Source: Paralysiella testudinis (lineage in GTDB: Bacteria; Pseudomonadota; Gammaproteobacteria; Burkholderiales; Neisseriaceae). From it: a stretch of DNA of 64,000 bases. The notes below the pieces were generated by a model. It was not told where the DNA came from. It worked only from the letters and a program-made list of their open reading frames with translations, and did no database searches. Of this stretch, positions 17,705 to 25,733 are shown in pieces. The stretch covers positions 372,001-436,000 of the forward strand of contig NZ_CP069798.1 in assembly GCF_016894345.1 (NCBI RefSeq), in the 5' to 3' direction. How positions within the stretch are numbered: the stretch's first letter is position 1; each line of letters opens with the position of its first letter. The translations under genes and the position numbers were made by a program.

Positions 17705-18964
17705 TTACCACCGCAGCACTTCTGGCTCATTTTGCCAAAACAGCAGGCGGAAGTCTTCGCGGTGATTGCCATTGCCAATGGTGTGCGTATCTTGCCCCTG
17801 CCCCAGCGCCAACTGGTGCAGTATGCCGGCATACGTACCCACCCATAGCGTACGCCCACACGGCGACAGCGCCATGCCGCTGATGGTGCCGCCCAAATAA
17901 TGGTGCCACAAAGGCTCGCCCTGCCAGCTGTAGGCGCGGATATAGCCGTTGGCATCGCCCAATATCATGCCTTCCAAAGTGCTCACGCCGGCATACACAC
18001 GCATATTGTCGTCGATCAATAGGTGATCCGTGGCTTCTGCCGAATCCTGATACGCTTCCACCGCCACGTTTTGCGGCGTGCGCACATCCACCGCAATGGA
18101 AATCCCATTATAAAAATGGCAGGAATTCGACAGCACATGGCTGTCGTCGGCAGCAAACAGGCAGAAATGCGGATAGGAAGACTGCGGGCCAATCTGCCCC
18201 AAATATTGCCCTTGCGCATCCAGCAGCTTGTGTTCCGTATCTTGTGCACCCACACACAGTAAGCGGTTGTCGTGCGAAAGGTTGGCGTTTTCCATATCGA
18301 TGTAGATTGGCTCACCGTCATCCCATTCCAGCCGCTCTTCGTCATCCGGGCACAGATGGCGGCAACCTTGGCTGCTGAGTAAATCAATACCGGCATTGCT
18401 CACCACCAACACCGCACTGGCATCATTAAACGGCAACAGCCGGGTAATACCGGCATCGCCCACGTGGTAATCAAATACCGCCAAAACCGCACCATCCCAG
18501 CCACGGCGCAATTCGATTTGTGCCGCACGCGCCACCGCCACCACCTCGCCTTGCTTGGCCGCCCCCAGCGCCACGATATCCGCAGGCAAAGCTTGGCAAC
18601 GGCCATCGGCCACCAGATAAGCTTGGCGTGTTTCATAAGGTGCGCCCACCATCAACAGCACGGTTTGCGCATCCAGCGCCACTGCCGGTTCGATATAACG
18701 CCCTTGCTCACCGATGTATTCGACCAATGGTGCCAATGCCGGGGCGAAGGCGACGCGAAAAGCCGCCGTATTATTGTTGCGATTGGCCTCACGCAGCAAT
18801 TGCAGCACTTGCTTGGCCAGCGGCGCTCTCAAGTCTTGCGCTTCTTCGCCCGTCCACGCATCCCAGCCATGTTGGCTGGCAAAAGCCAACATTTCATTGA
18901 TGGCACGTGCATAGTCCGCACCTTGCTGTTGCCATTGTTGTTGCAATGCCGTTGTATCGTTCAT
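17705..18964 (-). CDS. Beta-propeller-like protein of unknown function
   Basis: A 419-aa soluble protein without a signal peptide. Residues 1-90 are helical and polar; the remainder has repeating short strands with WD40/quinoprotein-like turns (for example YIRAYSWQGEPLWHHYLGG, GMALSPCGRTLWVGTYAG), suggesting a beta-propeller. The start at 18964 (MNDTTALQQQW) has AGGAG upstream; the frame extends further without support. No catalytic motif is visible. It ends facing prmC and lies just downstream of maf on the same strand. Confidence 0.7.
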   Translation of the reverse strand: MNDTTALQQQWQQQGADYARAINEMLAFASQHGWDAWTGEEAQDLRAPLAKQVLQLLREANRNNNTAAFRVAFAPALAPLVEYIGEQGRYIEPAVALDAQTVLLMVGAPYETRQAYLVADGRCQALPADIVALGAAKQGEVVAVARAAQIELRRGWDGAVLAVFDYHVGDAGITRLLPFNDASAVLVVSNAGIDLLSSQGCRHLCPDDEERLEWDDGEPIYIDMENANLSHDNRLLCVGAQDTEHKLLDAQGQYLGQIGPQSSYPHFCLFAADDSHVLSNSCHFYNGISIAVDVRTPQNVAVEAYQDSAEATDHLLIDDNMRVYAGVSTLEGMILGDANGYIRAYSWQGEPLWHHYLGGTISGMALSPCGRTLWVGTYAGILHQLALGQGQDTHTIGNGNHREDFRLLFWQNEPEVLRW

Positions 18965-18999
18965 GCTATTGCTCCTGTGGGTTGGGATTAACGGGGGCG

Positions 19000-19614
19000 C
19001 TAGGCTGCCTGAAACGGCGGCACCGCCACGCCACACTGTTGCAGCAGCTGCATGGTTTCGTATACCGGCAAACCCATCACGCCGGTGAAGCTGCCGCTCA
19101 AATGCGCCACAAACACGCCGCCCAAGCCTTGGATGCCGTAGGCACCGGCTTTGTCCATCGGCTCGCCGCTGGCGATATAGGCTTCGATTTCGGCGGCACT
19201 TAAGGTTTTAAAGCGCACATCGCTGCTTTGCAGCACATCAAAACATTGCCCCGCTATCGACACGCACACGGCAGTAAGCACTTGATGGGTGTTGCCGGAT
19301 AGCTGCTGCAACATGGCACGGGCCTCGGCGGCGTTTTCCGGCTTGCCCAAAATATGATTGCCCAGCGCCACGGTGGTGTCGGCACTGAGCACCGGATAAG
19401 CGGGCGCGCCCGCGTGTTGCGCCTGCCACTGCGCCAGCGCCGCCGCGTTTTTCTGCCGCGCCATGCGCAACACATAGGCGTCGGCGGCTTCGTTAAGATT
19501 TGGGGTTTCGTCGATATCGGCGCTTAAGCGGATAAGCTCAAAGCCCAAGCCGTGCAATAATTCGCGCCGGCGCGGGCTGCCTGAAGCCAGGTATAAACTA
19601 GGTTTGTTGTTCAT
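19000..19614 (-). CDS. maf: Maf-family nucleotide pyrophosphatase
   Basis: A 204-aa house-cleaning enzyme that hydrolyses non-canonical or excess nucleoside triphosphates. Seen: the phosphate-binding start LYLASGSPRRRELL, the catalytic Asp in SADTTVALGN, KPENAAEA, and the closing DKAGAYGIQGLGG. The DTTV form points to the dTTP/UTP pyrophosphatase (YhdE) subgroup rather than the m7GTP subgroup. The start at 19614 gives the standard N-terminus. It follows the SDR gene by ten bases. Confidence 0.92.
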   Translation of the reverse strand: MNNKPSLYLASGSPRRRELLHGLGFELIRLSADIDETPNLNEAADAYVLRMARQKNAAALAQWQAQHAGAPAYPVLSADTTVALGNHILGKPENAAEARAMLQQLSGNTHQVLTAVCVSIAGQCFDVLQSSDVRFKTLSAAEIEAYIASGEPMDKAGAYGIQGLGGVFVAHLSGSFTGVMGLPVYETMQLLQQCGVAVPPFQAA

Positions 19615-19624
19615 CAATTGGTTC

Positions 19625-20473
19625 TCATGTCCCGTTTTTGCCTTGCCCGGATACCGCACGGCGCAGCGCCCAGTCAAACGCGGTGGTGGGCAGCAGGCGT
19701 TTTAAATACCAGAATACATGGGTGGGCACAGTGACAGCATAGCGTGCCTTGGGGCGCGGCGCTTGCAGCGCTTTAACGCACACGGCGGCGCAGGCATCGG
19801 CGCTGAGGGTAAACGGCGCAGCGTCGCCCTCTTTTTGCAGGCGCTGCAATTGTGCTTGGTAGTCGGCGCGGTGCACGCTGGCGTCTATATTGATGTATTG
19901 GCGGAATTTCACCAAGGCATTGGGGCGGAAACGGGTGGCAATCGGCCCGGGCTCAAGCAAGCTCACAAAAATGCCGCTACCGTGGATTTCACCGCGCAAG
20001 GTGTCGCACAGGCCTTCGAGGGCAAATTTGCTGCTGTTGTAGGCGCCGCGCCAAGGCATGGCAGCAAAGCCCAGAATGCTGCTGTTCACCAACACGCGCC
20101 CGTGCCCTTGGCGGCGGAATACGCGCATGGCCGCCACAATACATTCCCACGCGCCGAATACATTGGTTTCGTATTGCTCGCGTAGCGCCGGGCGCGGAAT
20201 ATCCTCCACCGCGCCGGTTTGGCCGTAGCCGGCATTGCAAAACAGCGCATCCAGCGTGCCGCCGGTGGCCGCTTCGATATGGGCCAACGCCGCGGCGATG
20301 TGGGCGCTGTCGGTCACATCCAACAGCAGGCATTCCAAACCTTCGGCCTGCAAACGCGCCACATCGGCGGGCTGGCGACACGAGGCAAACACCCGCCAGC
20401 CCAGTTGCTGCAATTGTTTGGCCGTGGCATAGCCGATGCCGCTGGAGCATCCGGTAATCAAAATCGATTTCAT
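19625..20473 (-). CDS. Short-chain dehydrogenase/reductase
   Basis: A 282-aa NAD(P)-dependent SDR oxidoreductase. Seen: TGCSSGIG cofactor loop at residues 7-14, the NAG motif in LFCNAGYGQTGA, the catalytic Ser in VNSSILG, Tyr and Lys in AYNSSKFALEG, and a PGPI motif after it. I use the start MKSILITGCSSGIG at 20473 because the longer frame adds 38 residues unlike SDR proteins. The substrate cannot be inferred. It is followed by maf. Confidence 0.9.
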   Translation of the reverse strand: MKSILITGCSSGIGYATAKQLQQLGWRVFASCRQPADVARLQAEGLECLLLDVTDSAHIAAALAHIEAATGGTLDALFCNAGYGQTGAVEDIPRPALREQYETNVFGAWECIVAAMRVFRRQGHGRVLVNSSILGFAAMPWRGAYNSSKFALEGLCDTLRGEIHGSGIFVSLLEPGPIATRFRPNALVKFRQYINIDASVHRADYQAQLQRLQKEGDAAPFTLSADACAAVCVKALQAPRPKARYAVTVPTHVFWYLKRLLPTTAFDWALRRAVSGQGKNGT

Positions 20474-20903
20474 CAAGGCTGCCTGAAAATAAACACAGCC
20501 GCCATCATACCTGAAGGGTGCGTGTCTGAAATCAGCACCGCTTGGGCTTTGCTTAAATTCGGGTAAAACCACCGTGGGGCGGCACAAGCCGTTTTATAAT
20601 GCCGCCTTTGTTTCAGACAGCCTGAAGCAGCAGTGCGTAGGTACGGTTAGTTTGGCGATTGGCCAAAGCAATGCGTGTGCCTTGCTCTACGAACAAGCGT
20701 CGGATTCGAGAATCCGACCTTGTATCTCTCAAGCGGTGAGTAAAACGCGTATTATTCCCGCCCCGTATGGCAGCAAACTGTATCCGACCCAAGTGCCCGA
20801 CACTGAAATGTAGATAACACTGCCATACACCTCATCCTACAATCTGAATGGTATCCAAGTGCGCGGCAGCGCCCGCAAGACACTGCATAAATAAGGATAG
20901 ATT
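20474..20903. other. Intergenic region upstream of the IS110 copy
   Basis: No supported gene is seen. It holds uptake-like sequences near 20478 and 20612, a perfect palindrome at 20699-20718 (GTCGGATTC, GA, GAATCCGAC), and the non-coding left part of the IS110-type element, whose exact end I cannot fix. Confidence 0.5.
20699..20718. repeat. Perfect 20-bp palindrome
   Basis: Nine-base arms (GTCGGATTC and complement) enclose GA. Such palindromes occur in neisserial intergenic repeats; whether this one is dispersed cannot be judged from one copy. Confidence 0.45.
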
Positions 20904-21906
20904 ATGATGAACTTCCAAGTATTGGGCATCGACATCAGCAAAAACAAATTAGATTGTGCTCTTATCCGCGACATTGGCAGCAGTAAAATCAAAACCAAAG
21001 CATTGCCAAACCACCTCCAAGGCTTTAACCAACTGACAGAATGGCTGTATAAAAACATCGGTGAAGACTTAAGCCTACTCAAAATTTTCATGGAAGCCAC
21101 CGGCGTTTACCACGAAGCATTGGCAGAGTACCTGCATAACAAAGGCATCGCCGTTTATCTGCTTAATCCTGCCGACAGTGCCCATTATGCCAAATACGAC
21201 AGCTTGCACAAAACCGATAAGGCTGATAGCCAGTCACTGGCCAGAGCCGGTATTGACCGCCTCATGCACCACAAAGTACGCCAATGGCAGCCTGCTGCAC
21301 CCACATCAAGCGGCTCAACGCACTACTAGCCCGTCTAGATGCGCTGCAAAGCGATCTGCAGCGTGAAGACAACCGCATGGAGAAAGCCGGATTCAGCGCT
21401 GTTCCCGAAGCGGTCAGCCAGTCCATCAGCACCATGCAGACCAATTTGAAGCAGCAGATCAGCACCATCACACAGGAAATCGAACAACATATTGACCGGC
21501 ATCCTGATTTGAAAAAGACCGTGCTTTACTGCGCAGCATACCCGGTGTAGGTGAAGTGGTTTCATTGCGCATGGTTGCGCTCTATCATAGCAAACATTTT
21601 ACCTCCGCCTCGCAAATGGCTGCCTATTTGGGATTGGTGCCGAAAAAACGGGAATCAGGCAAACACAAAGGCAAAGCCATGCTTTCCAAGCGGGGCAGTT
21701 CGGTCATACGAGCTAAGTTGTATATGGCTGCGGTGGTTGCAAAAACGTGGAATCCGGATATTAACGCGCATTACCGCAGACTGAAAGCCAGAAACAAAAC
21801 GGAAATGCAGACCATCGGCGCAGCGATGCGCCGCTTGGTACAGATTTGCTTTGGTGTGTTGAAGCACCAATGCGAATATCAGGCCAAAATAACCATTGCG
21901 GCTTGA
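20904..21906 (+). pseudogene. IS110-family transposase, two frameshifts
   Basis: The three pieces together give a complete DEDD transposase. The N-terminal part has GIDISKNKLDCAL, FMEATGVYHEA and DKADSQSLARAG; the middle is a coiled region; the C-terminal Transposase_20 part has the IPGVGEVVSLRMVA core and YLGLVPKKRESG. The frame changes at about 21300-21302 (CCC, where CCCC restores PAAPHIKRLNALL) and at about 21525-21527 (TTT, where TTTT restores the frame into RSIPGVGEV). With both bases restored it would encode about 334 aa, the usual family length. No other damage is visible, so consensus error is as likely as decay. IS110 members usually lack terminal inverted repeats, and none is evident. 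Confidence 0.85.
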
Positions 21907-21958
21907 TGCGAGAGATGGTATCTACGATAGAAAATACCTTGGATAACAGGCAGATTGA

Positions 21959-22369
21959 ATGGATATTGTGTGGCAATGGCTGGGTTTGTGGTTTTCGGCG
22001 TTCTCGTCGGCCACCATTTTGCCCGGCACTTCCGATGTGGTGCTGCTGGCGTTTGTCAACGCCAATCCGCAGCTGTGGCTGGGCGCACTGCTGCTGGCCA
22101 CGCTGGGCAACGGCATGGGCGGCATGGTGTCTTACGGCATGGGCAGGATGGTGCCCGACAAACACCGCCCCAGCGAGCGCATTCACGGCTGGATACAGAA
22201 ATACGGCGTGTGGGCGCTGTTGATGTCGTGGGTGCCGTTTGTGGGCGACGGGCTGGCGATTGCGGCGGGCTGGCTACGGCTGAATTTCTGGCTGTCGAGC
22301 CTGATGTTGGTGCTGGGCAAGTTTGCCCGCTATGCGGTGTTGGTATTGGGTTTTTTTGCGGTGATTTAA
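21959..22369 (+). CDS. YqaA/SNARE-associated family membrane protein
   Basis: A 136-aa integral membrane protein of the YqaA branch of the DedA/VTT superfamily. Seen: FSSATILPGTSDVVLLAF near the N-terminus, the glycine-rich ATLGNGMGGMVSYGMGR, the re-entrant region with SWVPFVGDGLAIAAGWLR, and a final helix. The IS110-type copy ends about 50 bases upstream, so the native promoter may have been displaced; the ribosome site is weak. The precise function is unknown; relatives are implicated in lipid or membrane homeostasis. Confidence 0.85.
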   Translation: MDIVWQWLGLWFSAFSSATILPGTSDVVLLAFVNANPQLWLGALLLATLGNGMGGMVSYGMGRMVPDKHRPSERIHGWIQKYGVWALLMSWVPFVGDGLAIAAGWLRLNFWLSSLMLVLGKFARYAVLVLGFFAVI

Positions 22370-22518
22370 GGCGGCTATGCCGCGTGCACCCTAGTTGTGC
22401 TGATGCGCACGGCGCATCCTATGAGCGACTTTATTCTTCATTCCACTATAGTGTCATTGGTTGGCTTTGCTAGCTGTTTTTTTAAATTGGATATGATTTT
22501 CCGAATTGGCCATAATAC

Positions 22519-22569
22519 AAGGCTGCCTGAAAATATCCGCTTCACAGCAGCTTTATCTCAGGCAGCCTT
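22519..22569. terminator. Uptake-sequence hairpin before the lipase end
   Basis: AAGGCTGCCTGA faces TCAGGCAGCCTT across about 27 bases, between the convergent yqaA-like and lipase genes. Confidence 0.65.
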
Positions 22570-22595
22570 ATTAAAATAGCAATCTGATTTAATAC

Positions 22596-24476
22596 TTAAA
22601 TAATACCAACATACCCCGGCTGATGTAGTTGCTCAAGGCTGCTGTTTTGAAGCACCACCGACACACCGTGGGTTTCAATATACACATCACTGCCTTTTTG
22701 CACCGACACCGCTAAAACATCCGCCACAGAAGCAAACAAGTCTTTAGCAAACAGCAGACGGTCTTTGTCGCCGGCATAATGGTTAAAATCGCGGATTACA
22801 GTGTGGCCGCTGCTGTTTGCATCAAAGGCAAACACATCGTTGCCCACGCCGCCGTAAAGTGTATTGTTACCACCGCCACCATAAAGTACATCATTGCCTT
22901 CCGCGCCATAAAGCTCATCGTTGCCTTTGCCGCCCAGCAAGGTATCATTGCCTTCGCCGCCATGCAGCAAGCTGCCGCTACCCACTGCGTGCAATACATC
23001 ATGCCCGCCTTGTCCGAACACAACCTTACCACTCAAAACGTCATTGCCTTGGCTGCCTGCAACATGCTCTTTATAGGCGATATCTTGATTCCATGCCTTA
23101 AACAGCACAAAGCGGTTATCGGTTAAACCATTATTGCCCACTTCATAAGGGCGCAGCTCGCTAAACCAGTCGGCTTCAAAGCTGATTTTTTCCACATTCT
23201 GAACTTGCTTCAGCCCGCTGCCGTCTTGGGCGTGCATAAACAAAGTGCCGTCTTGCAAACGATAGGCCTGCCAGTCTGCCGCTTTTCCATCTAAAATCAG
23301 CGTATCAATGCCACTGCCCCCATCAATGCGGTCGGCACCGCCACCGGGCTTGATTTTATCGTCCCCCTGCCCCGCATCAATATAATCGCCGCTGCTGCCG
23401 CCTTTGAGCAGATTATTGTGGGTATTGCCGATAATAAAAGCCGGTGTGCCGTGGTGGTCTGAGGTGGGCGCGGCTTTATCTTCCACCCACGTGTTCCAGC
23501 GTGTTAAGGCAGACAAACTATCCACCACTACCGTGCTGTCGCGGCTGGTATACTGATAAAAAACAGAATTGCTGATACGGCTTGTGGCATCCGTGCTCAT
23601 GCCTGCAATGTGTGCTGACCAGCCAAACGGAATATTCAGCAAAGAAAACGGGCTGATATCCCATAGTGGCGATGCGTAGGTATCGTTAAACAGCACAATA
23701 TTATCAAAAGTGGTGTCAAACATCTTATCCGGATTCACCAACCCCGGCTTGCCCGCATTAATTGCATCCATAATGGATTTTTCATTGCCGGTAATCCGAT
23801 AAACCACATCGTTTTCATAGCCCATATTCAACACCACTGCCGGATTATCATAAATCACCGGCGCAGCATGGCCGATATAATCCGAATGATTAAAGAAACC
23901 ATCGGCCAAGCTTTCGCGGTATTGCGCCATAATATTGGTCATGCCGCCGCCCAAGCTGTATCCGGTCACCAATACATCCTCCCCGCTCAAACCATGTGCT
24001 TGGCTGTAGCCCTTAATCGCATTCAGCAATGGGGTCATATTGGGCGCAATTTCACCGGTATTGATCTGAAAATAATCTGCAATATCCAACAAATCATTGG
24101 TGCCGCACCAAGACAAACACACCTTACTTACCTTGCCGCCGGCATCAAACTGGCCGAAAATTTTGGCTTGCGGCCCCATCCCCGGAATGGCATTGCCCGT
24201 GAGCGGGCTGGCAATCGTATAATAGCCGGCAAAATCTTTACTGCTTTCCGGCAAGCCCAGCTCCTTTGGTGCTAGCTCGCGCCAACCGGGCGGCGGTGCC
24301 AAATTAACCGGGTTTGGATTAAAATCTGTGGCCACACTGCCCAGCCAATTGCTGAATTTCGCCGCAGGCAGCCCCATGGGCGATGCCATAGAAGTATATG
24401 CAGCCAGTTGCTGGCTGGTTGTCATCAATGCGGCGGCCGTTTCGCTAGTGTAATTTTTATAGTCAAACATACCCAT
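22596..24476 (-). CDS. RTX triacylglycerol lipase (family I.3, Serratia LipA type)
   Basis: A 626-aa secreted lipase. The start MGMFDYKNYTSETAA is typical of family I.3. The catalytic triad is visible as Ser174 in GYSLGGG, Asp223 in YENDVVYRI and His289 in WSAHIAGM. The C-terminal part (about 360-545) carries RTX calcium-binding nonapeptides such as GGEGNDTLLGGKGNDELYG, followed by a beta-rich region with a probable type I secretion signal. There is no N-terminal signal peptide, as expected. GAGGAGAAG precedes the ATG. No dedicated exporter adjoins it; the nearest type I system is at 43847-48830 on the same strand. Confidence 0.92.
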   Translation of the reverse strand: MGMFDYKNYTSETAAALMTTSQQLAAYTSMASPMGLPAAKFSNWLGSVATDFNPNPVNLAPPPGWRELAPKELGLPESSKDFAGYYTIASPLTGNAIPGMGPQAKIFGQFDAGGKVSKVCLSWCGTNDLLDIADYFQINTGEIAPNMTPLLNAIKGYSQAHGLSGEDVLVTGYSLGGGMTNIMAQYRESLADGFFNHSDYIGHAAPVIYDNPAVVLNMGYENDVVYRITGNEKSIMDAINAGKPGLVNPDKMFDTTFDNIVLFNDTYASPLWDISPFSLLNIPFGWSAHIAGMSTDATSRISNSVFYQYTSRDSTVVVDSLSALTRWNTWVEDKAAPTSDHHGTPAFIIGNTHNNLLKGGSSGDYIDAGQGDDKIKPGGGADRIDGGSGIDTLILDGKAADWQAYRLQDGTLFMHAQDGSGLKQVQNVEKISFEADWFSELRPYEVGNNGLTDNRFVLFKAWNQDIAYKEHVAGSQGNDVLSGKVVFGQGGHDVLHAVGSGSLLHGGEGNDTLLGGKGNDELYGAEGNDVLYGGGGNNTLYGGVGNDVFAFDANSSGHTVIRDFNHYAGDKDRLLFAKDLFASVADVLAVSVQKGSDVYIETHGVSVVLQNSSLEQLHQPGYVGII

Positions 24477-24833
24477 TACAGCTTCTCCTCATGAAGGTTA
24501 ATTTATACCAATTCTAAAAATAAGATAACAAGAAATAAGATAACAAGGCAGCGGGCTGTAAGCACGACACCGAGTACGGAACAGACTTTTTTGCCATTTT
24601 AAATTTTTATAAAATCATTCATGCCGCGCCAAGATTAATCAGTGCCATCAAGTTATTTTTTATCTTGGTAATACATTGAAAAATTTATGATTTTATCCTT
24701 CCAAAAAACAATTCAAACATTTGCTTGAATTGTTTAGGTGAGTTTATGAGCAAATGGAATAGAGAGTCTATTCTATTTTAAATAACTGAAGATACACACT
24801 TATTGGCAAATGCTGCCTGAAACCATCGGATAC

Positions 24834-24982
24834 GTCATTGCTGAACTTGATTCGGCAATCCACGGTGAAAATAAACCGACACCGCAGCAATACAAAACAG
24901 CATCAATATCATTGATTTTAAAACAGATGATATATTCTGCAATTTTCTGTCAATGGATTGCCGAATCAAGTTTGGCAATGAC
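24834..24982. repeat. 29-bp imperfect inverted repeat pair
   Basis: Copies at 24834-24862 and 24954-24982 are inverted with two mismatches, each starting GTCATTG and ending GGCAATCCA. The GTCATT...ATCCA form echoes the pair at 11558-11660, so both may belong to one dRS3-like family. Uptake-like sequences at about 24811 and 24990 face each other outside the pair. Confidence 0.6.
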
Positions 24983-25302
24983 AGTTTTACGCTTCAGGTA
25001 GCCTTGATATACAACTGCGTAACTTATATTACTCCCATCACATGGGCGTGTAATATTTTGTAATTTGTACAGTATCTTAGGCGGTTTTGAGAGAACCAGC
25101 CTGCAACCCATAAGTTTAAAAGCCCTTGTGATATTCACCAATCACAGGGGCTTAAATCATGTCAGACGCCAAATTCCGCATTACCTACTTTCCCAGTCTT
25201 AATGAATATTCTTTAATTTTTGTTTGCGGTTCTTCAGTTAAATAATACCAATTCTAAAAAATAACCTTAAAAAAATTAAGGATAATTTGTGGCGCCATTG
25301 GC

Positions 25303-25413
25303 GTAGGTTGGGTTACGCCTACGGCTAACCCAACAAAACTCAAACGGCTTTATAAAATCAATCTGTTGAAAACAGATGTTGGGTTACGGCCTTGGTGGCC
25401 TAACCCAACCTAC
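25303..25413. repeat. Inverted repeat with GTAGGTTGGGTTACG arms
   Basis: GTAGGTTGGGTTACGCC near 25303 pairs with GGCCTAACCCAACCTAC ending at 25413; inner copies of GGGTTACG and TAACCCAAC occur as well. It is probably a dispersed intergenic repeat. Confidence 0.5.
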
Positions 25414-25450
25414 CCGCCTGAAGCACCAAGTAAATCAGTTCCGCCTTGTT

Positions 25451-25554
25451 ATACCAATTCTACAAAATAACCTAACTGCGTTGGCTCGCCTTGCCGTACT
25501 ACTTGTAATGTCTTCGGCTCGCCGCCTTGTTATCTTATTTTGTAGAATTGGTAT
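25451..25554. mobile_element. Correia-core MITE with ATACCAATTCTA ends
   Basis: A 104-bp element with near-perfect terminal inverted repeats (ATACCAATTCTACAAAATAA). Its interior, CTGCGTTGGCTCGCC, then GTACTACTTGTA and GGCTCGCCGCCTTG, matches the interior of the Correia-type element at 61148-61248, although the ends are unrelated. Confidence 0.65.
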
Positions 25555-25555
25555 T

Positions 25556-25664
25556 ATCTTATTTTTTCGAATTGGTATAAAACCTAACTGCGCCGGCTCG
25601 CCTGGCCGTACTACTTGTACTGTCTGCGGCTCGCCGCCTTGTTGTCTTATTTTGTAGAATTGGT
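25556..25664. mobile_element. Second, adjacent Correia-core MITE copy
   Basis: It immediately follows the first copy and repeats the same interior (CTGCGCCGGCTCGCC, CTTGTACTGTCTGCGGCTCG) up to TTTTGTAGAATTGGTA. Its left end is rearranged: the end sequence is present in the opposite orientation. Confidence 0.55.
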
Positions 25665-25702
25665 AAAAGATAAAGGGATGGCAAGCCATCCCTTTATCTT
25701 TT
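25665..25702 (-). terminator. Terminator of the giant adhesin gene
   Basis: A perfect 18-bp stem (AAAAGATAAAGGGATGGC and complement) with a two-base loop, 31 bases past the adhesin stop, ending in TTTT on the minus strand. Confidence 0.8.
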
Positions 25703-25733
25703 ACAAACTACGGTATACAAAACAACTGAATCA

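Larger units (their letters stand above)
24477..25733. other. Repeat-rich intergenic spacer, 1.26 kb
   Basis: No convincing gene is seen. The spacer contains the lipase promoter region, a small hairpin at 24707-24734, an inverted-repeat element at 24834-24982 bounded by uptake-like sequences, a hairpin at 25119-25153, a GTAGGTTGGGTTACG inverted repeat at 25303-25413, several copies of an ATACCAATTCTA-type end sequence (about 24508, 25247, 25451, 25543, 25570, 25654) and two Correia-core elements. A 28-codon frame from 25159 starts MSDAKFRITYFPSLN and could be a transposase fragment, but I cannot support it. Confidence 0.55.

Noticed and set aside
20574-20813. A 79-codon frame left of the IS110 copy
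   Set aside because: It crosses uptake sequences and a palindrome in an intergenic region; the translation resembles no protein.
22779-23126. Plus-strand frames opposite the RTX repeats of the lipase
   Set aside because: They are antisense to glycine/aspartate-rich repeats, which are poor in stop codons on the opposite strand.
25376-25657. A 93-codon frame upstream of the adhesin terminator
   Set aside because: It runs through the inverted repeats of two MITEs and has no ribosome site or protein-like features.
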